NCBI RefSeq assembly: GCF_000378505.1
Contig: NZ_KB899990.1
Location: forward strand, 1 to 64,000
DNA from: Modicisalibacter luteus DSM 23508
GTDB taxonomy: Bacteria; Pseudomonadota; Gammaproteobacteria; Pseudomonadales; Halomonadaceae
DNA: 64,000 nucleotides
Direction: 5' to 3'
The position numbers and the translations under genes are program-made. This document shows, piece after piece, positions 48,986-58,513 of this stretch (the first letter of the stretch is position 1; the number at the start of each line of letters is the position of its first letter). Under the pieces are notes generated by a model. That model made no database searches. It was not told the DNA's origin and saw only the letters and a list, made by a program, of their open reading frames with translations.

Positions 48986-51184
48986 ATGCCAGGGATGCCG
49001 ATGCAAGACATGCCGGGAAAAAATGTGGAGCAAGGCGGGCGGTGGCGCCGCTTGGCCAAGCGCAGCGTATTGCCTGTCCTGCTGGCCGAAATAGGCTTCA
49101 CGATACTCTGCCTCGGCGTGGGTAGCTGGATCTGGCGTAATGATCACGATAGCCAGGTACAGGAATACCATCAGGAGCAGTTCGAAACGTTCCGCCTTCA
49201 AGCGAGGCTACTTGATCAACGTCTCGCCGACCAGCAGCAGTACCTCAGGCAACTCGGCTATGCAACACGACGCCTGTTTCAGGGCGAGGGGCCGCCTTCG
49301 GCTGTTGCCTTCGCTTCCCCGTTGCCTGGCGCAAGTCCGCTACCTCAGGACGCAGAAAACGGAATTTTCGAACCAGCATTGACGCCCTCCGAGCGCGAAG
49401 CCAGCACGCTTACTCGTCAGGTTCACTGGCTGGAGCCGTTGATGAGCGACCTCTATCAGAGCGATGCGCTCATTCAGCGCCTGTATATCGTTTTACCTCA
49501 GGGGGTGGCGGCGGTCCTGCCGGGCTCGGATAGCAGTGTCACCCATGCTACTCCCAAGCTGGAAACCCATTGGCTGGGCGCGGGTGATTTACCCCCTGAC
49601 ACGCCATTACCTTGGCGTTCGGAGCGTGACAGCGGGACAGCGCCAAATATCGAGCTGCGCTTCAATATCTTCGACACCGACCGACAAGCCCTGCTGGGAG
49701 TAAAACTCGATGAGGATCGGCTGCTACGTTTGATGCAGGATTATGTCAGAGTCAGTCGGCATATCTGGTTGGTTAATCCTCAGGGAGACGTTCTGGTCGG
49801 GAACGCCTTGGTGACATTACCTGACGATGCTGGGCAGCGCGGTATCCGCACCTTGAACGGCGAACAGGAGGGGGCAGGCTTGCTGGCCTGGGTCACGCTA
49901 CCCACCGCGGGCTGGCGTCTGGTCGGTACGCTGCCTGAGTCTCCGCTTCCTTGGGCGCTGCCCTCGATAGGCTGGGTTGTTTTGATCTGGGCCGCAGGAA
50001 GCCTGATGATGCTCTCCATGCTTCAGTTGCAGGCGCGTTACCGGATGCAGCGTTGGGAAGGCAATATGCGCGTTCCTATGGAGCGGCTGGCACGCATCCG
50101 TCAGCGACTCGAGGCCGAGGAGCCGGATCTGCTGCCTTCGCCTGAAGAAGCCTGGGCGGCATCTGGCGCCCTTGGCGGTTCGTCAATGTCACGGCTCGAG
50201 CACTCACTCGACTCGCTGGAACAGGCCTCCCTGCGTCTGGAGACGCGTCCCCGCCTGCCGACGATGCTCGATGAGCTCGACGTACCGGCGGCACTGTCCT
50301 ATGACGGGTTGTTGACCTCAGTCAATGCCGCTTTCGAGGCCCTTGTCGGGCGCCCGCGTGGCGAGCTGCAGGGTGTGGCCAGCGAGGTCGTCATTCTTCC
50401 CGATGATGCCGATAGTAAGCATCGTGTGCGTGTGCGTGACGGCAGTGGCCATTGGCACCGCTTACGCGTCATCCGTGGCAATGACGGGCAAGGCTACCAA
50501 CTGGCCGTGCTGATCGATGAATCCGATAGCCACTACCGGATACAGCAACTGACGCAGGCCCGCAACCGAGCGCGTCAGGAGTCTCAGCTCAAGTCCCGGT
50601 ACTTGAAGATGCTGCGTAGCGAACTCGAGTCGTTAGCTCTGCAGGTGCGTCAGCAGGACGTCGATGTCGGTGAGACGGCCCGTGAGCGCTTCTGGGGATT
50701 GATGGAAATGCTCGATAGCCTGAACGATACGCCTCAGACCGCGGGGCCTGACACTCTTGGCGAACGGACGCAACCGTCTGCCAGTCCTTCTCCGCCACGC
50801 GTACTGATCGTCGACGATGGACCGGTCAATACGGCGCTGGCCTACAACGTACTCTCGCGCCATGGATTGAGCGTGGACACGGCGGGGAGTGGGGAGGAGG
50901 CACTGTTACTGGCGGATCGCCATTACTACGATCTGGTCTTCATGGATATCTTCATGCCGGCACCCGACGGCATCGAGACTAGCCGTCGCTGGCGTGAACG
51001 CGAGTCCCGGGGGACTGGCCGGCGCAGTATACTCATCGCCCTGACCGCCAATGCCAGTGAAGCGTACCGCGAGCAATTCTTCTCCGTCGGCGTGGATGAT
51101 TACCTGGCCAAGCCCTATCGCCCCCAGGCGCTGATCGATATGATCCATCGCTGGTTGCCCGACGCCTTGCCCGGGACGACCTGA
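48986..51184 (+). CDS. Degenerate hybrid sensor with C-terminal receiver domain
   Basis: Membrane signalling protein of 732 residues. Order: TM1 (27-50), periplasmic sensor (about 51-322, dCACHE-like), TM2 (325-347), linker, PAS-like domain (about 432-515), a helical segment resembling a kinase dimerisation domain (528-582), and a receiver (604-724) with D654, acidic pair D610/D611, T687 and K709. Where a kinase would have the phospho-histidine (SHEL), it reads RSEL with S545, and no ATPase domain lies between 582 and 604. It is thus not a working kinase and probably receives phosphate from another. An alternative ATG at 49001 has a better ribosome site (AGGGA). Confidence 0.82.
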   Translation: MPGMPMQDMPGKNVEQGGRWRRLAKRSVLPVLLAEIGFTILCLGVGSWIWRNDHDSQVQEYHQEQFETFRLQARLLDQRLADQQQYLRQLGYATRRLFQGEGPPSAVAFASPLPGASPLPQDAENGIFEPALTPSEREASTLTRQVHWLEPLMSDLYQSDALIQRLYIVLPQGVAAVLPGSDSSVTHATPKLETHWLGAGDLPPDTPLPWRSERDSGTAPNIELRFNIFDTDRQALLGVKLDEDRLLRLMQDYVRVSRHIWLVNPQGDVLVGNALVTLPDDAGQRGIRTLNGEQEGAGLLAWVTLPTAGWRLVGTLPESPLPWALPSIGWVVLIWAAGSLMMLSMLQLQARYRMQRWEGNMRVPMERLARIRQRLEAEEPDLLPSPEEAWAASGALGGSSMSRLEHSLDSLEQASLRLETRPRLPTMLDELDVPAALSYDGLLTSVNAAFEALVGRPRGELQGVASEVVILPDDADSKHRVRVRDGSGHWHRLRVIRGNDGQGYQLAVLIDESDSHYRIQQLTQARNRARQESQLKSRYLKMLRSELESLALQVRQQDVDVGETARERFWGLMEMLDSLNDTPQTAGPDTLGERTQPSASPSPPRVLIVDDGPVNTALAYNVLSRHGLSVDTAGSGEEALLLADRHYYDLVFMDIFMPAPDGIETSRRWRERESRGTGRRSILIALTANASEAYREQFFSVGVDDYLAKPYRPQALIDMIHRWLPDALPGTT

Positions 51185-51222
51185 CGGATTTCCCTGTTTT
51201 CCTTCGTCACACCGAGAGAGCC

Positions 51223-52032
51223 ATGCTTGATTACCCGCAAATTGACCCGGTCGCTGTTGCCCTGAGTCCGTTCAAGATCCACTGGTATGGGCTGATGTAT
51301 GTGGTGGGGTTCATCGGGGCTTGGTGGCTGGGACGCATGCGCGCGCATCGTCTGGGCCTGACCAAGGACGATATTGGCGACATGCTGTTCTATGGTGCCC
51401 TGGGGGTCGTGCTCGGGGGACGTGTCGGTTACGCCCTGTTCTACGGATTCGACCGCCTACTGGCCGATCCGTTGTGGATCTTCCAGGTCTGGGATGGCGG
51501 CATGAGCTTTCATGGTGGCCTGATCGGGGTGCTGATCGCTGCCTGGTTGTTTGCCCGCAAGCACCGGTTGGCCTTCTTTCAGCTGACCGACTTCATTGCC
51601 CCGCTGGTACCGGTCGGCCTGGGGGCGGGGCGAATCGGCAACTTCATTAATGCCGAGCTGCCTGGGCGTGTCGCCGAGGTGCCCTGGGCGATGCCGTTTC
51701 CAGGCATGGGACCCGAGCCCCGTCACCCCTCGTCGCTGTACGAGTTTCTGCTCGAAGGTGTCGTGCTCTTTGCCATCCTCTGGTTCGTGTCGCGCAGGCC
51801 TCGCCACCGCGGCATGATTTCAGGCCTGTTTCTGCTGCTTTACGGTGTCTTCCGCTTCGCCATCGAATTCGTAAGGATGCCCGACCCGCAATTAGGCTTC
51901 ATTGCCTTCGGTTGGCTGACCATGGGGATGCTGCTGACCTTGCCCATGATCGCAGCGGGGCTGGCACTAATGGCCTGGTCGCGAAGCCAGCCGGTGGACG
52001 GCAGCCGTGCCGAGTCGGGAGCAACGACATGA
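51223..52032 (+). CDS. lgt: Prolipoprotein diacylglyceryl transferase
   Basis: Integral membrane enzyme, 269 residues, that transfers diacylglycerol from phosphatidylglycerol to the lipobox cysteine. The start [22 protein letters not shown], the HGGLIG motif (near residue 104) and [14 protein letters not shown] signature (near 137) are intact. It precedes thyA and folA, a gene order common in gammaproteobacteria. Confidence 0.97.
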   Translation: MLDYPQIDPVAVALSPFKIHWYGLMYVVGFIGAWWLGRMRAHRLGLTKDDIGDMLFYGALGVVLGGRVGYALFYGFDRLLADPLWIFQVWDGGMSFHGGLIGVLIAAWLFARKHRLAFFQLTDFIAPLVPVGLGAGRIGNFINAELPGRVAEVPWAMPFPGMGPEPRHPSSLYEFLLEGVVLFAILWFVSRRPRHRGMISGLFLLLYGVFRFAIEFVRMPDPQLGFIAFGWLTMGMLLTLPMIAAGLALMAWSRSQPVDGSRAESGATT

Positions 52033-52087
52033 GGCGGGGCCTAGTTCTTGGCATGGCGTATCGCTACACTGTGGGTCCACTTGTTCG

Positions 52088-52957
52088 ATGTCCGACGAGA
52101 CCGTGTCCTTGATTTCCTCCTCACCGACGGCTTGCGCAGCGGCGACTACGCCACCTGCACTGGAGCAGCCCTATCTCGACCTGATGCGTCATGTTCTCGA
52201 GCATGGCGTGACCAAGCACGATCGTACCGGCGTGGGTACCCGGAGCGTATTCGGTCACCAGATGCGCTTCGATCTGGCACGGGGATTCCCCCTGGTCACT
52301 ACCAAGAAACTGCACCTGCGCTCGATCATTCATGAGCTGCTGTGGTTTCTGCGTGGCGAGACCAATATCGCCTATCTCAAGGAGAATGGGGTCCGTATCT
52401 GGGACGAATGGGCGGATGAAGAAGGCGAGCTGGGGCCGGTCTATGGCTACCAGTGGCGCAGCTGGCCGCGCCCGGAGGGGGGGCACGTCGATCAGATCGC
52501 CAATGTCGTCGAGCAGATTCGCAACAACCCCGACTCGAGGCGGTTGATCGTCTCGGCCTGGAATCCAGCCCTGATCGAGAACATGGCGCTGCCGCCCTGT
52601 CATGCACTGTTCCAGTTCTATGTGGCGGAAGGCCGCCTGTCCTGCCAGCTTTATCAACGTAGTGCGGACATCTTCCTGGGCGTGCCCTTCAATATTGCCA
52701 GCTATGCCCTGTTGACCCGCATGATCGCCCAGGTTTGTGGGCTGGCGCCGGGTGAATTCGTGCATACCCTGGGCGATGCCCACCTCTATCTTAATCACCT
52801 CGAGCAGGCCGAGCTGCAGCTGTCGCGAACGCCGCAATCGGAGCCGCAGCTGAGGCTGAATCCCGACGTCAAGGATCTGTTTGCCTTCCGCTTCGAGGAT
52901 ATCGCCATCGAGGGTTACGATCCTCATCCCCATATCAAGGCCGAGGTCGCCGTATGA
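52088..52957 (+). CDS. thyA: Thymidylate synthase
   Basis: Converts dUMP to dTMP with methylenetetrahydrofolate. From the ATG at 52088 the product is 289 residues; the catalytic cysteine is C171 in [10 protein letters not shown] and the dUMP site [21 protein letters not shown] is intact. The conserved enzyme starts at about residue 25, so there is a serine/alanine-rich N-terminal extension, or translation begins later at a non-ATG codon. No good ribosome site is seen. It overlaps folA by four bases. Confidence 0.95.
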   Translation: MSDETVSLISSSPTACAAATTPPALEQPYLDLMRHVLEHGVTKHDRTGVGTRSVFGHQMRFDLARGFPLVTTKKLHLRSIIHELLWFLRGETNIAYLKENGVRIWDEWADEEGELGPVYGYQWRSWPRPEGGHVDQIANVVEQIRNNPDSRRLIVSAWNPALIENMALPPCHALFQFYVAEGRLSCQLYQRSADIFLGVPFNIASYALLTRMIAQVCGLAPGEFVHTLGDAHLYLNHLEQAELQLSRTPQSEPQLRLNPDVKDLFAFRFEDIAIEGYDPHPHIKAEVAV

Positions 52958-53511
52958 GCGAACACGAGACGATCGATACCCTGGTGCCGGTGGCCATGGT
53001 CGCGGCAATGTCACGTAATCGCGTGATCGGGGTGGCTAACCAGTTGCCTTGGTACCTGCCCGAAGATCTCAAGTTCTTCAAGCGCATCACATTGGGCAAG
53101 CCGCTGGTCATGGGGCGCAAGACCTTCGAGTCGATTGGGCGCCCCTTGCCGGGGCGTTTGAATATCGTTGTCACCCGCAGTCGTGAGTTTCAGCACGAAG
53201 GCGTGCGTGTCTGCCATGATCTGGCAAGCGCCCTGATACTGGCCGACCAGCAGGCGACGATCGACGGGGTCGAGGAGATCGCCGTGATCGGTGGAGGGGA
53301 AATTTTTCACCAGGCGATGCCGAGTGCCTCACGACTCTATTTGACCGAGGTCGAGGTGGATATCGCCGGTGATGCCTTCTTTCCGGAACTGGACACGCAA
53401 GAGTGGCAAGAGGTCCAGCGCGTCGCAGGCGAGGAGAGCGGTACCGGTGATGCGCAAGGCAAGGTCCGCCCCGAGTATGCCTTCGTGGCCTACGAGCGTC
53501 GGCAGGCATAA
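52954..53511 (+). CDS. folA: Dihydrofolate reductase
   Basis: NADPH-dependent reductase, 185 residues, regenerating tetrahydrofolate used up by ThyA. Family motifs are [26 protein letters not shown] shortened here to [12 protein letters not shown] (near residue 29), [15 protein letters not shown] (near 53) and [11 protein letters not shown] (near 112). Its ATGA overlap with thyA indicates coupled translation of the two enzymes of the folate cycle. Confidence 0.96.
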   Translation: MSEHETIDTLVPVAMVAAMSRNRVIGVANQLPWYLPEDLKFFKRITLGKPLVMGRKTFESIGRPLPGRLNIVVTRSREFQHEGVRVCHDLASALILADQQATIDGVEEIAVIGGGEIFHQAMPSASRLYLTEVEVDIAGDAFFPELDTQEWQEVQRVAGEESGTGDAQGKVRPEYAFVAYERRQA

Positions 53512-53708
53512 GCTCATCGGGCAGGTATTAAGTGCTGTCTGAAAGCGATGGCAAGACGGGCATCATAGCCAAGGCAAGATTGGCGAGGGAAGCACTGAAT
53601 TCGCAGGCGAGTTCACTGGCACTCAATGAAGCATTATGTGGCGATAGTTAACGCCGTCTGGGATAGCGCAGGCATTATTCAGTCAGCGCGTAGAGGGGAG
53701 GCCGAGCT

Positions 53709-54431
53709 TTGATCAACGAACGCACCACCGCGCTATTCGATTTGCTTGAGGCGCAGGCCCGCCTGGGTCTGAACGAAATCGCTTCATTACGCCAACGTGT
53801 TGCCACGCTGGAAGCGGAAAACCGCCGCCTGCGTGAGGCTCTGGAATCCCAGCAGTCCCAGGTCGCATCGGTAGAAAAGCCAGTGACGCATGCAGAGCGG
53901 GGCGCTCCGTTACCCAAGCAAGAGGCAGTGGCCCCTGCCGAGGCCGAGACCGAAGCGCTGAAACCACCGGCGCCGGACACGTCCAGGGTCGAGCCGGCGG
54001 TCGATGCATCGCCCCAGGCCCAGGATGAGCTGCCGTCTCCCCAGGCGCTGCTCAATGAATGGTATCGTCGTTACACGAACACGTTTTTCAAGGGGCATAC
54101 TCGACCGCTCAAGGTCGGCATCCATGAGGACTTGCTGGCGCGGGAGCCCTGGCCGGAGAAGTTGGTACGCCGGGCGCTGGCCTGTTACGTCCACCTGCCA
54201 CGTTATCTTAAGGCAGTGAGGCCCGGCATTGAACGAGTCGATCTGGATGGCCAGCCGGCGGGCGCGGTAAATGACGAGGAAGCCCAGCACGCCCGTAAGA
54301 AGCTTGAGGGCCTCCAGGCCCGCCAGCGTGAGCGAGACAAGAGCCGGAAGGACAAGTCAGAAGCCCAGCGTCACGCACGGCTCGATGAAAAATTGAGCGA
54401 TTTGCTGGCCAAGCACGGGAGCCGGCAGTAG
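53709..54431 (+). CDS. ProQ/FinO domain RNA chaperone with N-terminal coiled coil
   Basis: Protein of 240 residues. An N-terminal coiled coil (about 8-48, LRQRVATLEAENRRLREALE) and an Ala/Pro/Glu linker lead to a ProQ/FinO domain (about 107-190: LLNEWYRRYTNTFFKGHTRPLKVGI then RRALACYVHLPRYLKAV) and a lysine-rich tail. ProQ family proteins bind structured small RNAs and mRNA 3' ends. E. coli ProQ instead has the domain at its N-terminus. The start is a TTG with GGGGAGG upstream. A strong terminator follows. Confidence 0.88.
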   Translation: MINERTTALFDLLEAQARLGLNEIASLRQRVATLEAENRRLREALESQQSQVASVEKPVTHAERGAPLPKQEAVAPAEAETEALKPPAPDTSRVEPAVDASPQAQDELPSPQALLNEWYRRYTNTFFKGHTRPLKVGIHEDLLAREPWPEKLVRRALACYVHLPRYLKAVRPGIERVDLDGQPAGAVNDEEAQHARKKLEGLQARQRERDKSRKDKSEAQRHARLDEKLSDLLAKHGSRQ

Positions 54432-54452
54432 CCATTTCGTTCAACTCGGCAT

Positions 54453-54482
54453 AAAAAAACCGGCATTGTCGCCGGTTTTTTT
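54453..54482 (+). terminator. Intrinsic terminator after the ProQ-domain gene
   Basis: Seven A residues plus CCGGC pair with GCCGG plus seven T residues around the loop ATTGTC. It is a strong, possibly bidirectional terminator, 22 bases after the stop. Confidence 0.92.
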
Positions 54483-54936
54483 ATGTTAACTGTTTGATAA
54501 GTAGAATTTTATTCCTTATTACGGGGTTGCGTTGGCTGGGCGTTGGATGGTTTGGCGCTAATAGCGCTTGGCGGACCCTTGCAACTCAGCCGGTGGCTGC
54601 TCATCATGAACGGCGTTCGCATTCGTCATCTTGCTGTCATAGAGGCGGATTACGGTGCGAGCAAGGCGTGGCTACATTACGTGGGTCATGGCCTGGCGCG
54701 CAGGGCAACACTAGCGATAGGGCGCTATTCGACTTTCGTACACAAGGATTAAAAACAGTGTTTTTTTCTTGTTGCGTTCCGGATAGACCCGGTATAAGGT
54801 TTCTCCTGCGAGCATTGGACAATATAACAAGGCTTCGCTAAGGCAGTCCTTCCTAACTTCTGTCGAGGGCGCCTGGCAAGCCGGCTGCATAACGCAGAAA
54901 ACGATCGAACAGTAAGCTAGTTAAGGAACTATCGCG
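54483..54936 (+). other. Porin upstream region
   Basis: A 454-base stretch without a convincing gene. It is comparatively AT-rich near 54480-54520 and 54750-54840. A TATAAG -10 candidate lies at 54795-54800, about 140 bases before the porin ATG, which leaves room for a long 5' leader where small RNAs or OmpR-type regulators could act. No specific operator was recognised. Confidence 0.4.
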
Positions 54937-56139
54937 ATGAAAAAGACGCTCTTAGCGACTGCTATTGCCGGTGCCCTGGGTGCCTCCGCCGCTGCTCAGG
55001 CCGCGACTGTCTACAACCAGGACGGTACTCAGCTCGACATCTACGGCGATCTGAACTACGCCTACAAGTCTGTCGAAGAAGCCACCTATAATGCAAACGG
55101 TGACTTTACAGGCGTATCAGCACAGGACGGGATCGATGATAACGGCTCGACCCTCGGCTTCACTGGTCAGCACGTCATCAACGCTGGTGTGACCGCTTAC
55201 TTCGACATGCAGTTCGATGTCGATGGTCTGGATGAAGAAAGCTTCTCTGGCATGGACGTTGACCAGGCCTTCATTGGTGCCAAGGGCAGCTTCGGTGACG
55301 TTCGCCTGGGTTCTTGGGACGATCTGATCGACGATTGGGTTCAGGATCCGATTACCAACAACGAAACCTTCGACCTGACCGACGGTAACGGCCTCTACGG
55401 GGGCGATGACGGTGCCAACACCCAGGAGAACAACGACCGGGAAGGTGACAAGATTCAGTATCTTTCCCCGTCCTTTAATGGTCTCCAGTTCGCTGTCGGT
55501 GCTCAATATAAGGGTGATGCCGAAGGCGGATATGAAGAAGGCAGTGGCGATTCTTTTGGCGAGAACATCGATAACTCTGGTAATGCTGCCTTCTATGGTG
55601 GCGTTAAGTATGAAGTCGGTGCCTTCTCTGTCGCTGCGGTCTACGACAACCTCGCTAACTACGACGGTGAAGTCACTGGTTCCACTTATCAACCTGTCGA
55701 TCTGAATAACGACGGCGACTTTAATGATGCTGGCGAGAGCGGAACTGACGACTTCGAAGCTGGCGATACTTATGGCGTAACCTTCCAGTACACTATCGAT
55801 GCTCTGCGTCTGGCGGCCAAGTATGAGCGTTACGAGTCTGGTGATACTACCTATCTGGCTGATGAAAACCGTTACGCTCTCGGCGCCCGTTATGGCTACG
55901 GTTTTGGTGATGTCTACGGTGCCTACCAGTACGTTGACGTAGGTGGCTCTGACCTGGCAGATACCATCGGTGCTAACAACGCTACCATCGGCGACAACGA
56001 CGATTCTCGTAACGAGATCGTTCTCGGCGCGACCTACAACATCACTTCTTCACTGTATACCTTCGCCGAAGCGGCTTGGTATGACCGTGAAAGCGATGCT
56101 GGCGACGGCGTAGCTGTCGGTGCTGTCTACGCGTTCTAA
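54937..56139 (+). CDS. Gram-negative porin
   Basis: Outer-membrane general diffusion porin, 400 residues. The signal peptide is MKKTLLATAIAGALGASAAAQA, followed by the strand VYNQDGTQLDIYGDLNYAY. The protein ends with phenylalanine (GAVYAF), as needed for insertion by the Bam complex. It is strongly acidic with many Asp and Glu residues in loops, fitting life in salt. The codon use (many C-ending optimal codons) suggests high expression. A double hairpin follows the stop. Confidence 0.93.
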   Translation: MKKTLLATAIAGALGASAAAQAATVYNQDGTQLDIYGDLNYAYKSVEEATYNANGDFTGVSAQDGIDDNGSTLGFTGQHVINAGVTAYFDMQFDVDGLDEESFSGMDVDQAFIGAKGSFGDVRLGSWDDLIDDWVQDPITNNETFDLTDGNGLYGGDDGANTQENNDREGDKIQYLSPSFNGLQFAVGAQYKGDAEGGYEEGSGDSFGENIDNSGNAAFYGGVKYEVGAFSVAAVYDNLANYDGEVTGSTYQPVDLNNDGDFNDAGESGTDDFEAGDTYGVTFQYTIDALRLAAKYERYESGDTTYLADENRYALGARYGYGFGDVYGAYQYVDVGGSDLADTIGANNATIGDNDDSRNEIVLGATYNITSSLYTFAEAAWYDRESDAGDGVAVGAVYAF

Positions 56140-56153
56140 GCGGACAGAATACC

Positions 56154-56201
56154 TTTCACGATTCTCGTGAAATCGAAGCCGGCCCCTTGGGGCCGGCTTT
56201 C
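56154..56201 (+). terminator. Tandem hairpins after the porin gene
   Basis: The first hairpin has arms TTTCACGA and TCGTGAAA around TTC (56154-56172). The second has arms AAGCCGGCCCC and GGGGCCGGCTT around TT, then a short T-run (56176-56200). Two hairpins in series are typical of stable, abundant messages. Confidence 0.85.
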
Positions 56202-56427
56202 TGTTGTTTGCCGATTTTTAGCCAACCTGCCTTCCTTTTTCCTTCTTCTGCTTATCTCAGCACTGAACGTTCTGGACCATCCTTGAGCGGCAACCCTGGT
56301 TAACCAGGCCGTTACTGAACTGCGCCAACGTTGAACGACACCATGACTTTCGTCGCTCGGACGATAGCCATATGACTCTGCAGGCTTATATCCTAGGCCT
56401 ATCGCTTATTCTGGCAGAGGAAAACGT

Positions 56428-58464
56428 TTGGACGGGTGGCGTTCCGCGGGGCTTCAGCGAATCGGTCGGCTTTTGACGCTGGGCGTCCGTTCGCTGCACA
56501 AGCGTTTATTGCTGGGCCTGGCCACTGGCTGGATCGTCGTCGTTGCTGCCATTCTCCTCTCGACCTGGAATTCAGGGCAACGCCTGATCGGGGAAGTCAG
56601 CAACGAGCATCTCGAATACGAGGCGAGAGCCATCGCCGAAATGATCGACCAGGAAGTCCGGTTGCGCTTCGAAACGCTCGAGCGACTGGCATTACAGCTA
56701 CCTGCGCCACAGGTGCAGAATGCGGCGCTTCTCCGTGCCGAACTTCGCCATAACGATGCGCTGCTGGCCCTGTTCGATGGGCTGATGGTTGTCGATCGTC
56801 ATGGGCAGGTTCTGGCTGACTGGCCGCAAGTGGCCGGTCGCGAAGGGTTGGACGTTTCAGATACAGGATATTTTGCGTTCCAGCAGCAGGTCGGCGGGCC
56901 TTATGTCAGTGAGCCATTCTTCGGCCGCGCCAGCCAGGCGCCCTTGCTCATGCTCAGCATGCCATTGAGGGGGCGCAACGGAGAATTTATCGGCCTCGTC
57001 GGGGGTGTCGTCAATATCATGCAAGGCAGCTTCTTCGAGAAGTTGCGTCGCATCCGTATCGGTGACCAAGGGTTTGCCGCGTTGATGACCGCCTCCGGCA
57101 AGATACTGGTGCACCCCGAGCTGGGTTGGATTCTGAGCGATGTTCCTCCGGCATCGCAGAACCCATGGTTGGATCTGGCTCTCGCCGGATGGCAAGGCAA
57201 TGCCGTCGGCACACTGGCCACTGGCCAGACGGCATTGCAAGCCTATCGCCAGGTCTGGGCGGCCAACTGGATCGTTGGTGTCATGATGCCGCTGGAGCAG
57301 GCGTTCGCGCCGCTGCAGTGGTTCGTTCGCCACATGTGGTTGGTCGGGACGTTGACCGTCGTGGTCATGCTGGGGCTGCTATGGTGGCTGTTGCGCCTGG
57401 CCCTGTGGCCACTGACGCGTCTGGAGCGTCAGATTAATGCCGTAGGGCAGGGGCTGCGCGAACGAGTCGACTTGCATACCCGATCTACCGAACTGAACCG
57501 GGTCATGGAGACCTTCAACCGCGTCGTCGAGAAACAGCGGCTGGCAGAGAGTGAGTTGCTCGATCGGCAGGCCTTCCTGGATGCTGTGTTGGCCTCCTCG
57601 CCGTTGAGCATGTTCATCTACGATCTCGACGGCAACTTGCGTTACATCAATCCCGCCATGATGAAACTGACCGGTTATAGCCTCGAAATGTACCGGCAGC
57701 GCAGTTTCGGGGCGCATATCCATGTCAGCGACAGAGAGGATGTCAGGGATCACTGGAAGGATGCCCTGGCAACCGGACGGGACTTCCAGCGTCAATATCG
57801 TTACGTGACGGCACAGGGTGAAACGATTTGGGTCGAGTCGCACGCGAGTCTGGTCCGCCTGGCCGATGACCGCCCGCTCGGGTTCGTGGGGACATTGAAA
57901 GACATAACCCATACCCGAGAGATGGAAGCCCTGCAACGCTGGGAGGCGGAACACGACCCACTAACCGGACTGCTCAACAGGCGAGGTTTCGAGCGCCGTA
58001 TGGAAGAAGCCTTGGCCGACTGGGTGAAAAGTGGCCAGCCGTCGGCACTGGTGTTTTTCGATCTGGATCGCTTCAAACCGATCAATGACGAGGGGGGGCA
58101 CGCCCTGGGGGATGACATGCTTCAGCGGGTAGCCCAGGCCGCCTCCGCCCGGATACGCACAAGCGATAATCTGGCGCGGTATGGTGGGGATGAGTTCGCG
58201 CTGTTGATGCCCGGTTGTGGATGGGAGCAGGCCAGGAATACGGCCGAAGCGCTACGCAAGTCCATTGAAGAACTAGGCATCGAGCATCAGGGGAGATATT
58301 ACCAGGTGACGCTAAGCCTTGGCGTCACGTCGTTTCTGCCAGGCGATCAGGATATCGATAGCCTCATGCAGCGTGCCGACCACGCCAGTTATCGAGCCAA
58401 GGCGGAAGGACGTAACCGAACGGTGGTGGATGAAGCACTGACATCCCCCGTCACTTTGCGTTAG
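56428..58464 (+). CDS. Diguanylate cyclase with CACHE, PAS and GGDEF domains
   Basis: Membrane enzyme of 678 residues making cyclic di-GMP. Order: TM1 (27-46), periplasmic dCACHE sensor (about 50-295), TM2 (302-328), HAMP-like linker, PAS (about 380-500), GGDEF domain (505-668). The active site GGDEF is exact at 586-590, and the inhibitory I-site RTSD is at 577-580, five residues before it, so product inhibition is expected. The start is a TTG with AGAGG upstream. It is not in an operon; the signal sensed is unknown. Confidence 0.92.
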   Translation: MDGWRSAGLQRIGRLLTLGVRSLHKRLLLGLATGWIVVVAAILLSTWNSGQRLIGEVSNEHLEYEARAIAEMIDQEVRLRFETLERLALQLPAPQVQNAALLRAELRHNDALLALFDGLMVVDRHGQVLADWPQVAGREGLDVSDTGYFAFQQQVGGPYVSEPFFGRASQAPLLMLSMPLRGRNGEFIGLVGGVVNIMQGSFFEKLRRIRIGDQGFAALMTASGKILVHPELGWILSDVPPASQNPWLDLALAGWQGNAVGTLATGQTALQAYRQVWAANWIVGVMMPLEQAFAPLQWFVRHMWLVGTLTVVVMLGLLWWLLRLALWPLTRLERQINAVGQGLRERVDLHTRSTELNRVMETFNRVVEKQRLAESELLDRQAFLDAVLASSPLSMFIYDLDGNLRYINPAMMKLTGYSLEMYRQRSFGAHIHVSDREDVRDHWKDALATGRDFQRQYRYVTAQGETIWVESHASLVRLADDRPLGFVGTLKDITHTREMEALQRWEAEHDPLTGLLNRRGFERRMEEALADWVKSGQPSALVFFDLDRFKPINDEGGHALGDDMLQRVAQAASARIRTSDNLARYGGDEFALLMPGCGWEQARNTAEALRKSIEELGIEHQGRYYQVTLSLGVTSFLPGDQDIDSLMQRADHASYRAKAEGRNRTVVDEALTSPVTLR

Positions 58465-58513
58465 CGACGATGGCTTCTATAACTAGTAGGCATACCGCGA
58501 GTAGGGAGACGTT

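Noticed and set aside
54543-54752. A 69-codon frame before the porin
   Set aside because: Non-ATG start without a clear ribosome site, unusual composition, and no motif.
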